A DNA stretch of 64,000 bases from Asinibacterium sp. OR53 (lineage in GTDB: Bacteria > Bacteroidota > Bacteroidia > Chitinophagales > Chitinophagaceae), in contig NZ_KI911562.1 in the NCBI RefSeq assembly GCF_000515315.1, positions 310,001 through 374,000 of the forward strand, read 5' to 3'. The translations under genes were made by a program, and so were the position numbers. Of the stretch, positions 25,774-31,530 are shown one piece after another; the first letter of the stretch is position 1; the number at the start of each line of letters is the position of its first letter. The notes under the pieces are model-generated. The model had not been told where the DNA came from. It did not search any database and saw nothing but the letters and a program-made list of their open reading frames with translations.

Positions 25774-27870
25774 CTAGACAATAACTCCGTCTTCTAAGAG
25801 ATAAACCCTGTCACAAATATTTTTCAACACATGTAAGCGATGAGTGATAAAAATAATTGCCATTTTGCGCTTTAAGCGTTCTATTAAATCAAGTACAAAT
25901 TGCTCCGAGTTCTTATCCATAGCCGAGGTAGCTTCATCTAATATCAATAATTGAGGTTGGTGGTACAAGGCCCTTGCCCATGCTATTATTTGCTTTTGCC
26001 CCCCTGACAAATTAATGCCTTCTTCTCCAACTAATGTCATTACAGATTGCGGAAGACTATCCATTAAAGCACGAAACCCGTAATCATTTAAAAAATTGAG
26101 AACTTCTTTTGGCTTTGTTATTGCATCATCAAATGCAATGTTCTCTAGAACGGTTGCATTGAAAATATGTATCTGCTGCGGAATAACGCTAACAATCTTT
26201 CTCCAACTAGTGACGGATATATCTTTTAATGAATGTCGCTGGTTAATTATAATGTTCCCATTTTCATAATCGTAATGCTTCTGAATTATTTGCGAAATGG
26301 TACTTTTGCCACTGCCATTTTCACCCATAATAGCTACTATTTCGTTTTTATGAATTTTAAGAGAAACATTATTAAAAAGTGGACGTCTTCCCGGAAAACG
26401 AAATAAGATACCATCAACTTTCAAAGAATCAAACTCCGTTATTTCAATAGGACTATTATTTTCCTCGAGTTCAATTCCAGTAAATTCAAACATTCTATCG
26501 AAAGCGATTTTCGCTTCATTTATTGGTATTGATATTAACGCTAAATTTGCAATACTCGGCAATAATGTTGAACATATTCCTACTATTGCCATTAACTCTC
26601 CTATTTTTAAATTACCATTAAAGACTTGATAACTACAATAGAGTAGAATGCTCAATAAAAAAATAATTCCAAAAATGTTGGCAACAAAGCCAAGTCTAAT
26701 CTGCACTTTCCCGAGAGAAAGAATACTCTCTTGGAACTTGCTATAAATACTATTATTAGTATCTATAAATAATTCTTGTTTACGGTAATTTTTTATTGGT
26801 TCAATTCCTTGTAGGGTTGAAATATAGTTAGCTTCACTCATTGCATAACTACTCATAATATTTCGTTGCCCATCAATAATGTCTTTGTTATGCTTGTAAA
26901 TAAGGAGAAAATAGATAGGTAATACAAGGAATGATGCAATGGCAATTTTCCACGAATATGAAAATAAAAAAACAAGCACAACTAATGTAACCAATATATC
27001 GATTACTACATTGCCTGCTAATTGACTAATTACTCTTTGAATCCTTGAAGTATCTGTTAGCCTTGCAGTTAATTCACCAATTTTTCGAGTATCGAAAAAT
27101 GGTTTAGGTAATTGCAATAGTTTCGAATAGAAGCTTGATATAATTCTTATATTAAAATCTTTCGATTGTTTAAATAAGAAGTATTGCCTTAAAGCAGATA
27201 ATCCTTCCTTAGATAGTAACAATAGAAATACTAATACAATACCTATATTTAATTTTGCAAAATTTCTCTTCGGTAATATATCATCAATTAAGTGCTGTGA
27301 AAATAATGACATCACGACACCTAATACGGCAATAGCAATCCCAACTACAGCCGCGATAGATAATAATGGAATATCTTCTTTGAGCAAATGCTTTATCCAT
27401 AGCTTTTTTTGATGCGCAATATCTTCAGCTTTTTTAAATTGTTTATTTGGTTCTAATGTTAAACAAGTCTTTGATTGCCAGATTTCGTTTAATTCATTAC
27501 GCGATAAATAGATAATCCCTTTAGCTGGATCACCAATAATAAATTTAGCCTCATTGTATTCCCCGGTGATTCCAAAGCAAACAACATAATGCTGTAACTG
27601 CTTATTAATAATTACATGTAATATTATAGGGCTCCGATGTTTAATTAATGCTGCCATATCAGCCTCGCAGCCTTCCGCAGTAAATCCACTTTGGGTTGCG
27701 GCTTGGTATAGTCCTAGCAATGTAGAACCAGTAATATTTGTGCCACTTATCTTGCGAAGATTTTCTACGGTACTGCTGCCTCCATAATATTTGATGACTG
27801 AGAGTAGACAGGCAACGCCGCAATCAGATTCATCCTGTTGTTTTATTATACGGTATTTATCAGTTAACAA
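25774..27870 (-). CDS. C39-peptidase ABC exporter for a double-glycine peptide
   Basis: Peptidase-containing ABC transporter of 698 residues that cleaves a double-glycine leader and exports the mature peptide across the inner membrane. Order: C39 peptidase at residues 1-140 (Q-Q-D-E-S-D-C-G-V-A-C with catalytic Cys at 17, H-Y-V-V-C-F-G with His near 98, G-D-P-A-K-G with Asp near 114); six-helix membrane domain at about 160-440; ATPase with Walker A G-E-N-G-S-G-K-S-T, signature L-S-G-G-Q-K-Q and Walker B L-L-I-L-D-E-A-T-S-A. All catalytic residues are present. Last gene of the minus-strand operon starting at the precursor gene. No HlyD or TolC partner is encoded nearby, so envelope crossing would need host proteins. 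Confidence 0.94.
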   Translation of the reverse strand: MLTDKYRIIKQQDESDCGVACLLSVIKYYGGSSTVENLRKISGTNITGSTLLGLYQAATQSGFTAEGCEADMAALIKHRSPIILHVIINKQLQHYVVCFGITGEYNEAKFIIGDPAKGIIYLSRNELNEIWQSKTCLTLEPNKQFKKAEDIAHQKKLWIKHLLKEDIPLLSIAAVVGIAIAVLGVVMSLFSQHLIDDILPKRNFAKLNIGIVLVFLLLLSKEGLSALRQYFLFKQSKDFNIRIISSFYSKLLQLPKPFFDTRKIGELTARLTDTSRIQRVISQLAGNVVIDILVTLVVLVFLFSYSWKIAIASFLVLPIYFLLIYKHNKDIIDGQRNIMSSYAMSEANYISTLQGIEPIKNYRKQELFIDTNNSIYSKFQESILSLGKVQIRLGFVANIFGIIFLLSILLYCSYQVFNGNLKIGELMAIVGICSTLLPSIANLALISIPINEAKIAFDRMFEFTGIELEENNSPIEITEFDSLKVDGILFRFPGRRPLFNNVSLKIHKNEIVAIMGENGSGKSTISQIIQKHYDYENGNIIINQRHSLKDISVTSWRKIVSVIPQQIHIFNATVLENIAFDDAITKPKEVLNFLNDYGFRALMDSLPQSVMTLVGEEGINLSGGQKQIIAWARALYHQPQLLILDEATSAMDKNSEQFVLDLIERLKRKMAIIFITHRLHVLKNICDRVYLLEDGVIV

Positions 27871-27880
27871 GATATCAGTT

Positions 27881-28390
27881 TTATTCTGTGAGAAGATTTC
27901 CCAGGCTTGTTTCTCCTACAATTTTTTTTGTCAACGCATTTTCTTTGTAGATTAAAAATGTTGGTGTAGTACTTATTTTTAGAAAACTTGACGTACTTCT
28001 ATCAATAATGCCAACACTTATATAATTCGAAGAATTAAGATCATTCTTTTTGACAAGCTGTTCTATGATATCTCTTTGATCGAAGATTGAAATCATTATT
28101 ACATAGCTCTTTGCAAAAAAAGATTTGTGAGTAATTATTTTTTGTAACATATTTTGACAATGCTCACAATCTGCGCTAAAAAAAATTAAGAGTACAGATT
28201 TTTTCTCTTTGAGAATTGAAGTGTCAATTGGCTTTATATAGTCGATTCTAATTGATTTTATTAAGCTTTCGAGTGAAGCAATTTTAGAAATATCGCTTTT
28301 CTTTAAATCTTCACTTTTATATAGTGTATACCCTAAATAAACTAATGTAATAAAAACAACAACTCTTATAATGTATTTTGTTATTCTCAT
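27881..28390 (-). CDS. Membrane-anchored thioredoxin-like protein (CEHC)
   Basis: 169 residues from the ATG at 28390, whose ATGA overlaps the stop of the gene upstream; an ATG at 28429 is less likely. One N-terminal transmembrane segment (Y-I-I-R-V-V-V-F-I-T-L-V-Y-L-G-Y), then a thioredoxin fold: V-L-L-I-F-F-S-A-D-C-E-H-C-Q carries the C-x-x-C pair and T-T-P-T-F-L-I-Y is the cis-Pro strand. Likely periplasmic disulfide reductase or oxidase. The precursor peptide has four cysteines, so acting on its disulfides is a reasonable inference. 10 bp upstream of the exporter gene. Confidence 0.85.
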   Translation of the reverse strand: MRITKYIIRVVVFITLVYLGYTLYKSEDLKKSDISKIASLESLIKSIRIDYIKPIDTSILKEKKSVLLIFFSADCEHCQNMLQKIITHKSFFAKSYVIMISIFDQRDIIEQLVKKNDLNSSNYISVGIIDRSTSSFLKISTTPTFLIYKENALTKKIVGETSLGNLLTE

Positions 28391-29040
28391 GAAAATCGTA
28401 ATTGCAAGAAAATGATTAAAATATTCCACATAACTAATAAAAGGCCGTATGTTGACAACACTAATTTTGCGCTTTGATAAAAACTACTTTTAAGCTTTAT
28501 CGTAATAAGATTTATCAATAAAAATATATAGAGCAGTTGGAAAAAGTTTAGAAATTTAAAAGAGTATCTAAACTCCTTTGAGAACTGATTTAAATTAACA
28601 AAATTGCCAATGCTTAATGGGTAAAATTCTTTTAGTTGATCAAAGCCTTGGAATCCATTATGTAGAAAATAAAGTACTCTAATTACTTCCCCTGTAAATA
28701 GGACAAACTCCGCTAATATTATAATTTTAAGGACCTCATTAAAGCTAATTGAAAAATTAGATAATTGAATCCCGATGTATACCGCGAGTCCTACTGACAA
28801 TAATTTAATACAAACAGCTAAAGGGACAAACAAATATTCTAATCTTTGAAATACTAAAAGCCTATTGGTTATTGCTTCGGCAACTTCTGAATTAATCTGA
28901 TCTGAAATAGTATTTATATAGGAGGTATAATTTAAGACAAAAAAATTCATAATAAAATCAAGTGCGGTATACAACAATGGCACTAGTATTAAAAAATAGC
29001 GAAGATTAAAATCAAATATTTTTTTTTCGTTCATTTTCAA
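28387..29040 (-). CDS. Multi-pass membrane protein of the bacteriocin-type operon
   Basis: 217 residues, not recognised by name. About five hydrophobic segments are visible (F-L-I-L-V-P-L-L-Y-T-A-L near residue 16, L-L-S-V-G-L-A-V-Y-I-G near 82, L-L-Y-I-F-L-L-I-N-L-I near 171, L-L-L-V-M-W-N-I-L-I-I at the end). Topology resembles small Yip1-like or immunity membrane proteins. Its stop overlaps the thioredoxin-like gene start as ATGA, so it belongs to the operon. Possible roles are immunity to the peptide or an accessory to export; neither can be proved from sequence. Confidence 0.75.
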   Translation of the reverse strand: MKMNEKKIFDFNLRYFLILVPLLYTALDFIMNFFVLNYTSYINTISDQINSEVAEAITNRLLVFQRLEYLFVPLAVCIKLLSVGLAVYIGIQLSNFSISFNEVLKIIILAEFVLFTGEVIRVLYFLHNGFQGFDQLKEFYPLSIGNFVNLNQFSKEFRYSFKFLNFFQLLYIFLLINLITIKLKSSFYQSAKLVLSTYGLLLVMWNILIIFLQLRFS

Positions 29041-29395
29041 AATGAAAAACAGCTTCTAAGAAATCATCAGAAGATAAATCTTTGACCACTTCTTAAAAGC
29101 CGTTTGAGATTAGTAAATGTCTTTAAACTATCAGGCACATTATACCCATTGGATGTAAACTGACAGCAGATTAGGTTCTCCCGTGGTTAATTAATTACCA
29201 GTCACCTAAAATTCAGAAGCTAGACAAATGTTCTTTTTATAATCTTACCTTTCGTCTGTATTGCCTCTTTAATTGCTATATCTGCTTGTGTGAGACACAG
29301 TAGCCACATACATTGGTTATTCAGCGACTGACTTTTATTATTTATTCTATACCACGTTCCCTCTAATTACCTCAAGCAACTTCTAAATGCAATGT
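29041..29395. other. 355-bp gap with a 48-codon open remnant
   Basis: AT-rich gap inside the minus-strand operon. The minus-strand frame 29366-29220 is open for 48 codons after a TAA and includes M-W-L-L-C-L-T-Q-A-D-I-A-I-K near its middle, ATG at 29309. It looks like a decayed gene fragment more than random sequence, but has no recognised relative. No terminator or promoter was identified. Confidence 0.35.
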
Positions 29396-29641
29396 CTATC
29401 TCGTGAAATATAATTGCTTAAAATATTTAGCTCTAAAAAAAGGAAGTAATAACTTCCATCTATTAGATCTATCTATTAACTTAAAATGAGAAAGTCTAAG
29501 TCCATCAATTATGGGTCTGTATACAATTAAATAAGCAAATAATCCAACAATGAAATTCTTCTGAGAAGAATTATACATAACATATATGAGAAGTGCCCAG
29601 GGTAAAATAATTAGCAATAGGTACACGAATAAATTTTTCAT
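29396..29641 (-). CDS. Small membrane protein next to the precursor, possible immunity protein
   Basis: 81 residues with two hydrophobic segments (L-F-V-Y-L-L-L-I-I-L-P-W-A-L-L-I-Y near residues 3-20; F-I-V-G-L-F-A-Y-L-I-V-Y near 30-41) and a basic C-terminus rich in Arg and Lys. It starts 38 bp after the precursor gene on the same strand. Small hydrophobic basic proteins directly behind a bacteriocin gene are often immunity proteins; here that is inference from position and size. Confidence 0.65.
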   Translation of the reverse strand: MKNLFVYLLLIILPWALLIYVMYNSSQKNFIVGLFAYLIVYRPIIDGLRLSHFKLIDRSNRWKLLLPFFRAKYFKQLYFTR

Positions 29642-29679
29642 TGCATCAAATTTTAAATGAAGTTAAACTAAATTGAGTA

Positions 29680-29877
29680 TTATGTCAAACATACTCCGGC
29701 TGCGCAACCTGCCGCTGCTGCGACACCTACTCCCGGATCGACAAGGGTGCCAACCCATAAAACAACTGAGAACCACCCCTGTTGGGTGTATGCGCTACTA
29801 ATACAATCTATGGTTCTTTGCCCGTTGCAAGATCCTCCATGGATTTGCTCCATTTGATTTAATTCTAAAGCTTTCAT
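29680..29877 (-). CDS. Double-glycine-leader precursor peptide (bacteriocin type)
   Basis: 65-residue precursor. Leader MKALELNQMEQIHGG (residues 1-15) has the L-x(3)-M-x-x-I-x-G-G pattern that C39 exporters cleave after the second Gly. The predicted 50-residue core has four cysteines (core positions 2, 10, 42 and 47), two aromatic Trp residues and a glycine/alanine-rich C-terminal half (V-G-V-A-A-A-A-G-C-A-A-G-V-C). No Ser/Thr-rich lanthipeptide tract and no modification enzyme gene is nearby, so an unmodified disulfide-bonded bacteriocin or signalling peptide is the simplest reading. First clear gene of the exporter operon. Confidence 0.85.
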   Translation of the reverse strand: MKALELNQMEQIHGGSCNGQRTIDCISSAYTQQGWFSVVLWVGTLVDPGVGVAAAAGCAAGVCLT

Positions 29878-30462
29878 TTTAATTAATTTTTAGTATGACA
29901 ATCCTGTCTATCGCCATGGATTGAATGTTCAGCGGATTTTTTACTTGCTTTACTGCAAGGTTTCCAGTTTCTGATCCGGCTGTTTATAGCTAACCCCGTA
30001 GTAGTATCGTTGCTACCAACGCTCTTTTTTTGTTCTTTTGAGGATAATAAAGAGTAAATGCCTCTCAATTCTTGCGCAAAGAATATTTTAACTAACAGTA
30101 AAATTTAGTCCTACAAATCTACACGTACATCATAACTTAATTTGTATGATGCACATCTATCTAATTGTTCAATTTCAATACAATTGAGATATATGTAACA
30201 ATTATTAGTAAACGCATTCAAGTTTATCGGGGGGAGAGGTCAACTTGAACACCATATTAATTAGATATTCAAAGTCAAATACCTAATATAAATATGTAGC
30301 TGCTCTTAGCAACTTAATTCTGCTACTAAAGTTAAATAATTAAATTAATAATAAAATTGTTTTTTTCACTGAATTTATACCAGTGTTTTCACCCTTTCGT
30401 GCCGTGTTTTCACCATCTTAATACCTCATACTCATTGTAACCCAACAATTAAGAAAAGCCGC
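29878..30462. other. Upstream region of the peptide operon
   Basis: 585 bp. A minus-strand frame with no good start codon (from about 30110, TTG at 30068) runs to a TAA at 29883, five bases before the precursor ATG. It reads basic and Ser-rich (L-L-S-S-K-E-Q-K-K-S-V-G) and might be a small gene, a remnant or just leader DNA. Positions 30100-30380 are very AT-rich and contain a 6-bp inverted pair CAAGTT/AACTTG around a G-rich loop near 30217-30245. The operon promoter must lie here, but no convincing TTTG/TAnnTTTG pair was found. Confidence 0.4.
30383..30414 (+). repeat. GTGTTTTCACC direct repeat near the XRE gene
   Basis: GTGTTTTCACC at 30383-30393 and again at 30404-30414, 21 bp apart start to start, that is, two helical turns. 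Sited downstream of the XRE gene and upstream of the peptide operon. Two-turn spacing is compatible with binding by a dimeric regulator, such as the XRE protein. Confidence 0.5.
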
Positions 30463-30481
30463 TCAAATATGAGTGGCTTTT
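30454..30481. terminator. Intrinsic terminator hairpin at the XRE gene end
   Basis: Arms AAAAGCCGCTCA (30454-30465) and TGAGTGGCTTTT (30470-30481) around a 4-nt loop, with one G-T wobble. Minus-strand reading ends in a T tract (AAAAGCC arm), so it can stop XRE transcription, and its plus-strand T-run makes it potentially bidirectional. It contains the XRE stop codon. Confidence 0.75.
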
Positions 30482-30906
30482 GTGTGCAATATGGATATAA
30501 TCCTACTCATGCTCCGTGCGAGCGGCTTTGTCTCATTCCGCTCCCATTGTGCCACCGTCCCTTCATCCACCCCGAGCAGCTTCGCAAGCTTCTTCGTGCT
30601 CATCCCGTGCAGATTCTTGTACCGGGTAATCTTGCCGCCCAAGGTATCCGTTTCGTGATCGAAGGGATAGTAACCGAGGAAGGCTATGAGGGCCGGATAG
30701 TGGTGGAGCTGGGGAGTATTGCGTTCCGCTTCCCAAAGCCAGACACAGTCTTTGGTAACTCCCAAGAGTTTTGCAAGGCTCGCTTGGCTCATACCTTTGG
30801 ACAATCTCCGCTTCTTGAGGTGTTCTCCCAAGGTCTTTGGTGTCTCGGTACATCCCTTCAGGTCTTTTCGGGGTACCCTTGTTTGGTATCGGGAAAAGAT
30901 CGACAC
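30463..30906 (-). CDS. XRE-family regulator with two helix-turn-helix domains (GTG start)
   Basis: 147 residues. First HTH at about 35-85 (L-G-E-H-L-K-K-R-R-L-S-K-G-M-S-Q-A-S-L-A-K-L-L-G-V split by its turn), second at about 100-140 (L-A-K-L-L-G-V-D-E-G-T-V-A-Q-W-E). Both carry the Cro/CI core pattern. GC content is higher than in the adjoining cargo. The likely GTG start at 30906 is only 6 bp from the first codon of the second yifB 3' copy on the other strand, so there is no space for a promoter between them except within yifB sequence. Either the gene is expressed from inside that copy or its 5' part was replaced at the junction. Confidence 0.85.
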   Translation of the reverse strand: MSIFSRYQTRVPRKDLKGCTETPKTLGEHLKKRRLSKGMSQASLAKLLGVTKDCVWLWEAERNTPQLHHYPALIAFLGYYPFDHETDTLGGKITRYKNLHGMSTKKLAKLLGVDEGTVAQWERNETKPLARSMSRIISILHTKATHI

Positions 30907-30911
30907 AGGAA

Positions 30912-31397
30912 TGCCCCTGCGGTTATTACAATCATCCCGACAAGGCCTGTACCTGTCCGCCCGGCGCCGTGCAGAAATACCTCAACAAAGTATCCGGTCC
31001 ACTCTTAGATCGCATAGACCTGCACGTTGAAGTAACACCGGTAGCGTTCACAGAGTTGAATGATGACAGGCAAGCAGAAAGTTCCGCCTCCATCCGCGAA
31101 CGTGTAGTAGCCGCGCGCGATCTGCAAGCTGAACGTTATAAAGAGTATCCGGGCATTTATGCCAATGCACAGATCAATACCCAGTTGATGCAGGAGCACT
31201 GCCAACTGAATAATATTTGCAACAACCTGTTACGCAAAGCCATGGAACGCCTCAACTTGAGTGCGCGTGCATACGATCGCATTCTCAAAGTAAGCCGCAC
31301 CATTGCCGATCTGGATGCCAGCCAGGAAATCCGCCCTGAACACCTGGCCGAAGCCATCCAGTACAGAAGCCTGGATAGGGAAGATTGGGCGGGATAA
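30912..31397 (+). pseudogene. Second, diverged 3' copy of yifB/comM (162 codons)
   Basis: Begins abruptly at C-P-C-G-Y-Y-N-H-P-D-K and runs to the normal YifB end A-E-A-I-Q-Y-R-S-L-D-R-E. No yifB sequence precedes it. Compared with the copy ending at 25361 I count 26 differences in 161 residues (about 84% identity), with many synonymous changes, so it is not a recent duplication. It is followed by a hairpin and by the PLD-like gene, which suggests this is the ancestral chromosomal 3' end. No start codon or promoter of its own was seen. Confidence 0.9.
30948..30964 (+). repeat. 17-bp direct repeat, right copy
   Basis: TGTACCTGTCCGCCCGG, identical to 24912-24928, at the equivalent codons of the second yifB 3' copy. 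Confidence 0.85.
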
Positions 31398-31409
31398 TCA
31401 TGTAATTGG

Positions 31410-31430
31410 AGGTCGCAAATTGCGGCCTCT
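31410..31430 (+). terminator. Hairpin after the second yifB copy
   Basis: GAGGTCGCAA and TTGCGGCCTC pair around a very short loop with one wobble, 13 bp after the stop. The following bases are not T-rich, so it may be a weak terminator or an mRNA-stabilising hairpin. No counterpart follows the other yifB copy, supporting this side as ancestral. Confidence 0.45.
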
Positions 31431-31530
31431 TGATAATAAAAATGGGTGTTTTAACCATTGCAATAGTGAAACCAACCTGTTACTTTCACATCACGTTTCA
31501 CTGCTCCAAATCCTTTAAAAACAAACACCC

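Larger units (their letters stand above)
24875..30909. mobile_element. Candidate genomic island in comM with replacement 3' end and bacteriocin cargo
   Basis: Inferred unit between the yifB breakpoint at 24875 and the edge of the second yifB 3' copy at about 30910. Equivalent codons of the two copies are exactly 6036 bp apart. Cargo from about 25370 to 30450 is visibly AT-rich (16 of 60 bases G or C in 26401-26460, against 26 of 60 in 24121-24180). It holds an exporter, a double-glycine precursor, small membrane proteins, gene remnants and a double-HTH regulator. No integrase, transposase, terminal inverted repeat or clear target duplication was found, so the transfer mechanism is unknown; homologous recombination with imported DNA would also explain it. 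Confidence 0.6.

Noticed and set aside
29680..29877. Lanthipeptide or other heavily modified peptide
   Set aside because: No LanB, LanC, LanM, radical-SAM or cyclodehydratase gene is in the cluster, and the core is not Ser/Thr dense.
24875..30909. Classical integrative conjugative element or transposon
   Set aside because: No integrase, transposase, relaxase, terminal inverted repeat or clear target duplication was found within the segment.
30469..31008. Plus-strand 179-codon frame across the XRE gene
   Set aside because: Antisense shadow of the XRE gene with biased composition and no domain; it merges into the yifB copy in the wrong frame.
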